64,000 bases of DNA from Typhlomys cinereus (taxonomy: Eukaryota; Chordata; Mammalia; Rodentia; Platacanthomyidae), in NCBI GenBank assembly GCA_023101885.1, contig JALPQD010000142.1, forward strand, positions 4,238,121 through 4,302,120, given 5' to 3'. This document shows positions 54,860 to 64,000 of this stretch, piece by piece (position 1 is the stretch's first letter; the number at the start of each line of letters is the position of its first letter). The notes beneath the pieces are model-generated. The model did not search any database, was not told the origin of the DNA, and was given only the letters and a program-made list of their open reading frames with translations. Both the position numbers and the translations under genes were made by a program.

Positions 54860-57235
54860 CTAACATGTGCTACTTAACTGATAATTGTATTTCCAAATGT
54901 TACTAAGAAATTAACTGGCCTAGCAAATAAATTTCAGAAGAAACTCTTACTCATAATGTAAATATTTCTTTAGGATAGGACTGATGTATGGTTAGAAATT
55001 TTCAAGAAATCATTTTAAGCTTTTGTTAGGTCTCTTTTAGATATACTAATTATTTGCTCATTGTAGCTTTTTTAAAGCAAGGGAATTAGTTCTCATTTTG
55101 CTTCCTCCTGTTTGCAGCTCAAGGAGACTTGTTTTATTCTGTTTTAACTCTTGATATCTGAGATATCTGCTGTTTATGGTACAGTTGTTCTTTTTTAGCC
55201 ATTGCCTGTTGGAAAGGAGAAGAGCAAGAGAATGCAAGATCAAAAGAGGGAGAACAGACCAAGTTGACTTTGTAACACACACACTCCTATGATAACTCAC
55301 TCCACAGTAACCTTAACATATTCATGAAGTCAGATTCCTTGTGACCTAACTATTCTCAGCTAGGCCCTGGTACATTGGGATTAGGTTGCCATGAGACCTT
55401 TAGGGCATATTTTTATCAAAACCACACCCAACACAATAATGAGATCTGGAAGGCATGTGGATAAGGAATGTTCTGCACGTACTTACTTCCAAGTCCTGTG
55501 TCTTGAACAGTCAATCAAAAGAAATGAAGACACCCTAAACGATAACACATGCACTTACTCCAACAGGGGATGTCTCTTCTTATAGGTGCCTGGGCACCTA
55601 CTACAGCTTAAGGAATATGTCATTGTGGGTACCACTAATGCCTGAGGAAACACCTCTTCTGACAAGCTTTAACTATCTGTTCACTGTGTGAGAAGGGACA
55701 TGACCCTCTGAATTCCTCCCTTGGTTAATTGTGCCATGTTGTACCCAATTGTGTTTAGGTCATGTGCAAGTACACTTGGTTGTAGTGTGTACATGGTTGT
55801 TCTGGTTTTATGACCAGGTGGATGATACCAGTGCTCCTCCACCTTTCTCACATTCTTTCTATCCCCTCTTTCCTGATGTATCCTGGACTTTAGCTTGTGG
55901 GGTGTGGGGGAGCAGGGCTGGATATGCTGTCAATGGCTTAATATTCTTTAATTGCTTACTTCTTTCCCTTAGATAACTTTTGATTCTCTACAAATTTCCA
56001 TCGAGAGATGTATTCTTGGTTGCAGAATGAAAGCTACATTTTTCTGATAGGCTCAGAATTAAAAGTTTGAAAATGAATATCTTACCATTTTTGATTACCC
56101 AGACTGCAGTCATGGTTTCTCTTCTAGGGTTGAGTTCTCCCTTCCAAGGGCTCTCAGCCCATAATGCAGTGACCTGGAAGCATGAGCTTTCTCCTAATGA
56201 ATGAACCTTTAATCAATCAGAGAACAGCAATATCTTTTTCAAACTGTTAATAAAAACAAAACAAAACAACAATAAATCTAGACTTTGACTTGAGATATTC
56301 CCTATGCAGGGATATAGAAAATACAGAAATAGGGAGAATTAGAAACAGCAGAAACCACCTTTCTCCCAGAAGACATAAATGTTCCCATAAAATACCCAGC
56401 ACCAGAGCTGAGATGCTTCTCTAGGAGTTGTTGCCCAGCGACCCCCTAAACAATAGGCTATTGCCGTAGCTCTTGTTTGCTCAACAGATCCTGACATTAA
56501 GGCAGGCAGTATATACTTCTGTCAAGGACAGGGAGAAAACAAGCTAAAAGAGAAATTTATTCCTTACAGGCCAACTCTCATAGTTATGGGAGGTAATATG
56601 CAAGCTTGTAAAGAAAACCCATCAACAGTTTTACCCAACAAAGAACTTTGTGAGTGATAGCATGGTCTAGTTTGACAAGAGATGCATCTCAGCCCAATAG
56701 TGGCATGACAATCTCTATCTTAAGGATTCAGTAGTACAGTGAAGGTTAAGAAATAAAATCAGAGGAGTATGAAAGAAGTTAAAATAAACAGAAAAAAATA
56801 ACTGAAATCACGTCCTATCATTATCCAATGACAGTTCAGAAGAGAATAGTTCTGAAATGTATTTTGTTGTGTTTATTTTGAAAGGAGCAGAAAACCACAT
56901 TGTTCAGACTTTCTTTAACAATATTAAATCTGAATAAAAATAGGAAGAATCATACTGGAACCTGATAATAGTCCTAGCAATAAATGCTACTGCCTTAGAC
57001 TATCATCTTATTTTTAATACTTAATGTGTTAGTAAGATTCATCACAAATTAATCAATTGTGATTAATCAAAAGTTGAATCAAGAGCGATTAGCATGGCAG
57101 TTACATATGGGATAAGAGAGAAAGAGAACAATCAGTCATGGCCTGAAACATTGGTATTTGTGAGTCTGAAGTTTCAAGTGCCCTTGCTTACAAGAGACAT
57201 TGACAAAGCTCTTGTCTGACTCCAATATATACTTC
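54860..57235. other. Unique sequence
   Basis: No gene, RNA or repeat family recognised. 55390-56150 has a more balanced composition but no convincing coding frame. Confidence 0.4.
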
Positions 57236-57239
57236 CACC

Positions 57240-57385
57240 TTCTGGTATTTTTTGAAATTTCTTTACAATTTTAAAATTTTTCTTTGTACAGGTCTCTCAC
57301 TTCCTTAGTTAGATTTATACCAAGGTATTTAATTTTTTTAGGGACTATGGTAAATGGGATTGTTTTAGAACTTTCTCACTTTTTT
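57240..57385 (-). mobile_element. Antisense L1 ORF2 fragment
   Basis: Antisense of the segment equivalent to about 28040-28160. It is cut at 57385 by the 3' end of the next antisense L1, so it is the older of the two. Confidence 0.75.
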
Positions 57386-58438
57386 CATCTTTTTTAAAAT
57401 GTATTTATTTTTCTGATCATACAAATGTAATAGGTACCCCTGTCCCCTCCCTCCCTGAACCTCTCCCTGGACCTCCCTGCTTCCTCCCCCCTTTTCCCCT
57501 TCCTTTCGCCCCTCCCTCCCTTTCTCCCAATGCCCCCTCGCCCCATCTCTGAAGCATCCTTTAATGTGTATATCAAACTTTCCTCTGGGTCCTCCTCTCT
57601 GATGAGGTGTAAGGAATCAGTGACATTTTCTAAAACTCTTTCTTGTGTTCCCCTTAAGTATAGGAACACTATAGTGACTGTTAATCCCTTGCTTCTAAGG
57701 ATCCTAGAGTGCCTTTAGTCCATGCTAGACTTTGAAGGGTCAATGATATGTTGGTCATTGTGCAGATCATGCAGAGTCCTATTACAATTGTTTCGGCCCT
57801 AACTTGTGTGGAGTATCTTGCATATCTTGACTCCTCCCATCCTTGTGATCTTACAATCTTACCGCCCCCTCTTCCGCAAAATTCCCTGAGCTTCAGGATG
57901 GGGAGAGATTAGGCTGGCCTGGTTCCAGGTGGTTGATATAGAGTCTCTGATGTTCTGAATTATGGTTTGTTGATTTTTTTTTTCAGTTTTGCTGCTCCTG
58001 CATTGCCCTTGGCTCCATACTGATGGGTATTGGATGTCACCCCCTGGCCAGAGATAAAAAGCTGTTAAAATAGAGTCTTATTATAAGGATAGATTCAAAG
58101 GTAGATGGAACAAGAGTAGGAGACTGTGGTGAGGGATGGATCAGTCTCCCATTGCAAAATGGTTACCTTCTATCTACTAGACTATGCCCTCCCTTTCTGG
58201 TAAGATCATACTCCCATCAGTTGCAAGTGACCAGGAAGGACAGTCTGTGAGCTTTACCAGATGTCTCTTACTTACTTGCAATACTTGATGGTGGCCTATT
58301 TTCTCTGCTGTAACATGATCCCCTGTCTCCTTGTTTCTGGCAGGGCCCTACTTCCCCTTCTCTCCAGTTTATAATCTTTGCAATTACTGTAGGTATTGCA
58401 GAGATTTGTCTTTGAGTGTGTCTCTAAGTGGGTTTCGT
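57386..58438 (-). mobile_element. Antisense L1 copy E, 3' UTR
   Basis: The terminus (CATACAAATGTAATAGGTAC at about 57418) follows a short T-rich stretch, then the C-rich complement of the polypurine tract and the full 3' UTR up to the ORF2 stop region. It retains the GGATGTCACCCCCTGGCC block (58033-58050), which is the uninterrupted form of the site hit by the LTR element at 32.5 kb. Confidence 0.85.
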
Positions 58439-58912
58439 ACTAGGAGCCACCTATTAGGGAGTACACAGGGTGCTTAATTTTCTGTGTCTGGGATACTTCA
58501 CTCAATATAATTGTTTCTAATTCCATCCATTTCCCAGCAAATTGCATTAATTCATCATTTTTGATGGCTGAGTAGTACTCCATTGTATAGATGTACCACA
58601 TTTTCTTTATCCACTCGTCAGCTGTTAGACATTTGGGTTGATTCCATGATTTTGCTATTGTAAACAGTGCTGCTATGAACATGGTCATGCTTGTGCTATC
58701 GAGGTGAATTTTGCTGTATGGGGGGTTATTCCCAAAAGTGGAATCGAAGGGTCATATGGGATTTCAATCTTTAATTTCTTTAAGAATCTCCAGACTGCTC
58801 ATCAGAGTGGCTTTATGAGCCTGCATCTCCACCAGCAATGTAGGAGAGTTCCCCTCTCTCCACATCCTCTCCAGCATCTGTTGTTATATTGAGGATTTTT
58901 GCCATCCTGATA
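58439..58912 (-). pseudogene. Antisense L1 ORF2 C-terminus, copy E
   Basis: On the minus strand the last 80 codons of ORF2 are open (58688 to 58440, ending VYSLIGGS). They include MEYYSAIKNDELMQF and the SWNQPKC stretch. Upstream the zinc-knuckle region (to about 58890) is present but frame-broken. The native sequence stops at about 58912 and an embedded sense block begins. Part of the antisense copy that resumes at 59450. Confidence 0.85.
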
Positions 58913-58930
58913 GGGGTGAGTAAAACTATA

Positions 58931-59448
58931 GTAAAACTGTTCCATGAAATAGCAAAGGAAGGAACACTACCAAATTCCTTCTATGAAGCTAATATCATCT
59001 TAATCCCAAGACCTAATAAAGATACACTTAAAAAAGAAAACTATAGGCCAATCTCTCTGATGAACACAGACACAAAGATTCTCAATAAAGTCTTAGCAAA
59101 TTGGATTCAAAAACATATCAAAAAAATCATCCACAGGGATCAAGCAGGCTTTATCACCACTTCTTTTCAATATTGTACTTGAAGTCTTAGCTGAAGCCAT
59201 AAGATAAGAAAGGGGCATAAAAGGGATTCAAATCAGCAAGGAAGAAGTTAAGTTGTCTCTATTTGCAGGTGACATGATCCTATACCTGAGTAATCCCAAA
59301 AACTCCACCAAGAATCTCCTGGAACAAATACAGAAGTTCAGCAGGGTGGCAGGATACAAAATAAATGTACAAAAATCAGTGGCCTTCCTATATGCTCAGA
59401 ACTAAAGAAGTGAAAAAGCCCTGAGAGAAACAATCCCATTTACTATAG
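58931..59448 (+). pseudogene. Sense L1 RT block embedded in antisense L1
   Basis: A sense ORF2 segment encodes [20 protein letters not shown] (from about 58938) and [19 protein letters not shown]. Then comes an internal deletion of roughly 240 bp at 59156 (after QAGF), which removes the AFDK region, followed by sequence with the FAGD active-site box (59262-59273). It ends at ACTATAGG (59448) against antisense L1. The string ACTATAG is present at both ends. RT copies L1 RNA into DNA; this piece is inert. Confidence 0.85.
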
Positions 59449-59449
59449 G

Positions 59450-60895
59450 ATGTGGAACATTTTTTAAGATATTTGTTAGACATTTTAATTTCGCCCCTGG
59501 TAAAGATTCTTTTAAGTTCCAGGGCCCATTTTTCAATTGGGCCATTTTGTTTCCTTGGTGTTTAGTTTTTAGTTCTTTGTGCACTCTGAATAATAGAGCT
59601 CTATCAGATATATGGTTAGTGAAGATTTTCTCCCAGTTCTGTGGGTTGCCTTTATGCTTGAGTTACAATCTCTTCATCTGAACAGAAGCCTCTTTAATTT
59701 GATAAGGTCCCTTCTGTTGAATATTGGTTGTATTGACTGTGCTATTGGATTTCTGATTAGGAACTGTTGGCCTTGCCCAATCAGCTCCAGGGAGTTCCCT
59801 ACCCTTTCAACTAAGGTTTTTATAGTCTCTCACCTTTTTTTTATTTTTTTAATTATTATTTATTCAATTATGCATATGTGTGTATGTGTGTGCATGTGTA
59901 GAACCATGGACGAATTTGGGAACCACCATGGACGCCTCCACCTTCTCCTTGTTTACTCTGCCCTACAAAGACCAGAAACACAGGCAGCCCCTGCTTCCGC
60001 CCTGAGTCTATACGTGGTGTCTAGGATCCGAACTCAGGACTTTCCGCATGTAAGGCAAAGGCTTAACCCCTGAGCCACCTCCCAGCCCCTAGTCTCTGGC
60101 CTTATATTGAGGTCCTTGATCCATTTGGAATTAAGTCTTCTACATGGTGACAAGTACGTGTCCAGTTTTAATCTTCTGCATGTGAAGATCCAGTTTGGCC
60201 AGCAGCATTTGTTGGAAGATGCTGTTCTTTTTCCATTGGATTTTTTGGGCCCCTTTGTCAAAGATCAAATGGCTGCAGTTGTGTGGGCTTATATCTGGGT
60301 CTTCAACCCTTATCCATTGATCTATGTGTCTATTTTGAAGCCAGTACCAGGCTGTTCTTATAACTATGGATTTGTAGTATAGATTAAAGTTTGGTATGGA
60401 GATACCTCCAGCAGTGTTTTTGTTAATCAGTATTGTCTTTGCTATCCTGGGTCTTTTGCGCCTCCATATGAATTTTGAGATTGTTTGGTCAACTTCTTTA
60501 AAGAATAGCTTTGGGATTTTAATTGGTATAGCATTGAATTTGTATATTGCCTTTGGTAGGATGGTCATTTTTATGATGTTGATTCTGCCAATCCAGGAAC
60601 ATGGCAGGTCTTTCCACCTTCTGGTGTCTTCTGCAATTTCTTTCTTTAGGGTTTTAAAGTTTTCATTGTAAAGGTCTGTTAGGTTTATACCAAGGTATTT
60701 CATTTTTTAAGGGCTATAGTAAATGGGATTGTTTCTCTCAGGGCTTTTTCACTTCTTTCATCCTGTGCATATAGGAAGGCCACTGATTTTTGTATGTTTA
60801 TTTTGTAACCATGCTATCCTGCTGAATTTCAGTATTAGTTCCAGGAGCTTCCTGTGGAGTTTTTGGGGTCACTCAGGTATAAAATCATGCCATCA
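59450..60895 (-). pseudogene. Antisense L1 ORF2, copy E continuation
   Basis: The minus strand is ORF2 from the catalytic box (60885) to the C-terminal third (59450). The longest open part is 60703 to 60140, with [21 protein letters not shown] and [13 protein letters not shown], the RT thumb region. A young-type SINE interrupts at 59831-60089. About 48 bp of native sequence is missing where the sense block sits. The copy ends at 60895 where a new sense L1 begins. Confidence 0.88.
59831..60089 (-). mobile_element. Antisense tRNA-headed SINE, younger subfamily
   Basis: The antisense head CTGAGCCACCTCCCAGCCCC ends at 60089. Body with GAACCATGGACGAATTTGGG (about 59900), short TG tract and T-rich tail at 59837-59865. 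TAGTCTCT flanks both sides (59823-59830; 60090-60097), a short target duplication inside ORF2 of copy E. Confidence 0.9.
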
Positions 60896-61769
60896 CCCTT
60901 TCTTCCTCCAGCCTGCCTGTCTGCCCGACCTGTCTGCCCAACTGCGCACCCAGTCCTCCATCGCAGGTGAATTCGCCCAGCCCCCCAGGTGGCCCCATGT
61001 CCCAGCTCCTACCACCAGCCAGCCCCAGAGACACCCAGACTGTCTCTGGTTTTGCCTGGGCCAAGCCCCAGGCCCCAGCCCCTTTCTTCCTCCCGCCTGC
61101 CTGTCCCCAAGGCCGGACAGGACTTGCTCACATTCCTCCATCCCTGGAGCTTGGGTGGGCCACTAAGCCAAGTCCCAGGTCCCAGGTGAAGAATTCTGCC
61201 ATCAACATCAGCCCCTCTTCCTCTCTGGCCCACCGGGGACCCATGCACGTGGTCTACAGAAGACACACTGCTACTCAAAATTTAATAGAGTCCAAAGAAA
61301 ACTCAGGCAAAGTTCTAAGGGTCAATGGCCATACATCTGAAGACCTCTAAAATCATCCTATCACATGGGAAAGATTCTTCACATCCAGCCCAAAGATAAG
61401 TAAACCTCCTCTTTTTTTTAACCTTACTGTATCTTTCTAGAATTACTCACTGTAGATTAATGTTTCCATACAACTACCCCAAAACATATATAACTCCAGG
61501 GAGTACACCACTCATCCTCACATATCGCCAAGATACTAAATCATAAAAGTACACTACCATACTAATATTCACTCCCTGTCTATTTAACCTTATTTAACTG
61601 ATGTACTAACAGCATAATAGCCTCATCTAGGAAATAACAATAACAAAAAACAAACATACCCAACTTCAAGGCAAGCACTAGTAATAACTACCCAAGTATA
61701 GTAATACCAACTAAATCAGCTCAGTCAAAAACGCACAGAAACTGAAAGTTCCTAAAAGACAAAACAACA
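60896..61769 (+). promoter_or_regulatory. L1 copy D 5' UTR, second promoter type
   Basis: A GC-rich block with two tandem monomer-like units (CCTTTCTTCCTCC at 60897 and 61081, 184 bp apart) is followed by an AT-rich 5' UTR (61265-61769) leading into ORF1. The AT-rich part matches, antisense, the inverted fragment at 30625-31108. It differs from the 23.97-kb 5' UTR until the last roughly 50 bp before ORF1. The promoter role follows from L1 biology. Confidence 0.7.
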
Positions 61770-62830
61770 ATGCCCAAGTCAAAGTGCAGCTTCATGAGAA
61801 ACAAAACCCAAGAAGACCAATCTCCCACAGAAAGAATTAACTCCATAATGATGGATTCCAACCAGAACAAATTCACAGAAAATAGCCAAGAAAGCAGACC
61901 CAAGATAACGACTTTCAAAGTATGATCATTACCATGATTAATACTATGAAAGAGGAAATCCAAGAGGAGTTAAACAACTGCATCAACCACTTTGAACAGG
62001 AACACAACAGGCACTTGGAGGAGTTGAGAAGAACAGTTCAAGAAACAAAAATAGGCATAGAGCAGTTAAAACAGTCTCAGGCAGAGTTTAAAATTGAACT
62101 AAAAGACAAGTTATCTTCAACCCAAAACTCAACAGAGAGTCTTATCAGCAGAACTAACCAAGCAGAAAATAGAATTTCAGATCTTGAAGACAAAGTGGGA
62201 GAATTAACCAGCTCAATGGAAGAGATTGTTAAAGCCAAAAAGATACTTGAGAGGAACATTCAAGAGATATGGGACACCCTGAGGAAGCCTAACATGTGCA
62301 TTCATAGAATACCAGAGCAAGAATCCAAAATATCAAACCTGAGGAAATTTTTCAAATTATCATAAATGAAAACTTCCCTTAACTAAAGAAGGAGAGGCCC
62401 ATCCAAATACATGAGTCATTTCACACTCCAAACAGATATGACCAAAATAGAAACTCGCCACTGCAAATAATAGTCAAAACACTCCATATTCGAGACAAAG
62501 AAAAGGTGCTGAGAGCTTCAAGAGAAAAAAGGCAAGTCACTTTTAAAGGTAAACCTATTAAAATAACAAAAGACTTCTCAATGGAAACAGTAAAAGCAAG
62601 AAGAGCTTGGAGAGACATATTTCAAATATTAAATGAGCAAAAATGCCAACCCAGACTGATATACCCGGCAAAATTATCTGTCATGATCGAGGGAGAAATA
62701 AAAATTTTTCAGCACAAAGACAACTTGAAGGGTACATGTCTACCAAACCAGGCCTTCAAAAGATGCTAGAAATGATACTCAAACTTGAAAAAAAAAAAAA
62801 AAACAAGCGAATCCAGGAGGACAGAAGGGA
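61770..62830 (+). pseudogene. L1 ORF1 (RNA-binding protein), copy D, broken
   Basis: The ATG at 61770 (MPKSKCSFMRNK) opens about 45 codons. A single-base loss near 61890 shifts the frame, and the coiled coil is then open from 61922 to about 62330. This coiled coil keeps TCA (Ser, 62177-62179) where copies A and B have TGA. Another frameshift lies at about 62350. The C-terminal domain is open at 62506-62769 with VTFKGKPIKIT, the ARRAW motif and PRLIYPAKLS, the conserved end of ORF1 proteins. It ends near 62830. Three frame breaks make it non-functional, but it is the best reference for the ancestral ORF1 here. Confidence 0.9.
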
Positions 62831-62894
62831 AGTATAATACCACCAAAATATAAATATCAAAAAATATGCTTACAAAATCCATTAAATATAAAAA

Positions 62895-64000
62895 ATGTCC
62901 AGAATTAAAAATAATTTCTCCATTATAACATTAAATGTCAATGGTATTAACTCACCGATTAAGAGACACAGATTACAAACGTGAATAAAAAAACCACAAT
63001 CCATCAATCTGCTGCCTTCAGGAAACTCATCTCACCACAAAAGATAGGCACATCCTAAAAATGAAAGACCTGTCCGAAATTCTACAAGCTAATGGAACCA
63101 GGAAACAGGCAGGGGTAGCCATTATGATCTCAGACAAAATGGATTTTAAAAAAAATCATAAGAGACAGATGGATACTACATTTTAATCACAGGTACAATT
63201 CACCAGGAAGACTTCACAATACTGAACAAATATGCACCCAATATGAACCCCCCCTGCACATTCATTAAGCAAACACTACAACGTCTAAAGCGAGAAATCA
63301 ATCCCAAGATGATAATTCTTGGGGATTTCAATACTGCCCTCTCAACATGGGATAAATCTACAGGTAAAAAACTTAATAGAGACACTTTGGAGCTTAAACA
63401 AACCCTTTCTGAAATGGACCTTACAGATCTCTATCGAACTTTTCATCCACACACCAAAGAATACACATTTTTCTCAGCAGCACATGGAACTTTCTCCAAA
63501 ATAGATCAGATATTGGGCCACAAAACGAATCTTCACATACATAGGAAAGTTGAAATTCTAGCCTTAGGAAAACGATATAGAAAATCAACAAGTCAAAAGG
63601 CTGTTTTTTTTTTGAAAAAATCAATGAGATTGATACACCCCTAGCTAAATTAACCAAAAGCAAGTGAGAGAAAACCCAACTTAACAAAATTAGAAATGAA
63701 AATGGAGTTATCACTACAGATACCCAACAAATCCAGAGTATTAAAATGTCATATTTCAAAAACTTATACTCTGTGAAATTTGACAACACAAAAGAGATGG
63801 ATGAATTCCTAAGTAAACACAACTTACCTAAATTGACTCAGGAAGTTGTGATTTAAATAGTCTTATAATATATGAGGAAACTGAAGAAGTAATCTCAAAT
63901 CTTCCCACCAAAATATGTCCTGGACCAGATGGATTCAGCACAGAGTTCTACCAGACATTTAAGGAGCTAATAACACCAATACTCCTTAAACTGTTCCATC
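62895..64000 (+). pseudogene. L1 ORF2 endonuclease and RT start, copy D, broken and partial
   Basis: The ATG at 62895 gives MSRIKNNFS then ITLNVNGINSPIKRHRLQT and a stop where Trp is expected. The QETHL active-site block is present in another frame at about 63017. GDFNTALSTWDKSTGKKLN (63324) and AAHGTFSKIDQILGHK follow in one open frame (63243-63644). At about 63563 an internal deletion of a few hundred bases joins VEILA to sequence well downstream, removing the catalytic SDH segment. RT N-terminal sequence ([13 protein letters not shown], about 63918) reaches the window end. Confidence 0.9.

Larger units (their letters stand above)
60896..64000 (+). mobile_element. L1 copy D, 5' part (runs off window)
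   Basis: A sense L1 with 5' UTR, ORF1 and ORF2 to the RT N-terminal region, cut by the window end. It lies directly inside antisense copy E at 60895/60896. It is a different subfamily from copies A and B by 5' UTR and by ORF1 N-terminal residues (MPKSKCSFM against MPKSKYKSM). Confidence 0.85.

Noticed and set aside
54600..54866. 88-codon SIYL-repeat frame on the minus strand
   Set aside because: Translation of the GATA/CATA array.
60723..61350. Several overlapping 60-147 codon frames, some proline-rich, on both strands
   Set aside because: They arise from the GC-rich L1 5' UTR and its junction with antisense ORF2; no coding signature.

Overview
This window is mammalian nuclear DNA, almost certainly from a rodent. 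The evidence is the repeat content: LINE-1 (L1) copies with rodent-type ORF1 and ORF2, tRNA-headed SINEs with CA-rich tails, degenerate B3- and B4-like SINEs, rodent-type MaLR/ERVL LTRs and long CA, GATA and GGAA microsatellites. The L1 3' UTR and the main SINE do not match the laboratory-mouse consensus as I know it, so I do not name a species. I found no intact host gene, tRNA, rRNA or CRISPR array. Nearly all translatable segments are broken L1 or retroviral genes, and the window reads as an intergenic or intronic repeat archive.

Layout. About 0.1-6.6 kb is an old antisense L1 with nested insertions (L1 3' ends at 2.9-4.9 kb and a solo LTR at 5.5 kb). About 6.6-17 kb is AT-rich unique DNA with SINEs, microsatellites and L1 3' UTR pieces. 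About 17-20.5 kb is a rearranged young L1 whose ORF1 is split over both strands around an ERVL dUTPase fragment and two LTRs. 20.5-24 kb is mostly unique. 23.97-34.94 kb is one 11-kb nested insertion bounded by a 14-bp target-site duplication. It holds a 5'-complete L1 with broken ORF1 and ORF2 and a SINE in ORF2, a second 5'-truncated L1 in its A-rich tail, an inverted L1 fragment inside that, a 1.7-kb LTR element with a 6-bp duplication, and a probable 3'-transduced segment with its own polyadenylation signal.

35-42.6 kb is a very degenerate sense L1 with SINEs, a 123-bp tandem duplication and microsatellites. 43.8-46.8 kb is an antisense L1 3' UTR, whose tail has become an (AAAG)n microsatellite, set among older medium-reiterated repeats. 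47-57 kb is mainly unique DNA with two SINEs, a compound tetranucleotide array and one weak exon-like candidate near 53.4 kb. 57.2-60.9 kb is antisense L1 with an embedded sense ORF2 block. From 60.9 kb to the window end lies the 5' part of another sense L1 with a different promoter type, cut off by the window edge.

The interest is in retrotransposon history: nested target-site duplications, a nonsense codon shared by two ORF1 copies, reverse-transcriptase active sites broken at an aspartate, recurrent inverted L1 fragments inside L1s, and two 5' UTR types each with tandem monomers. I saw nothing that supports an undescribed host system.
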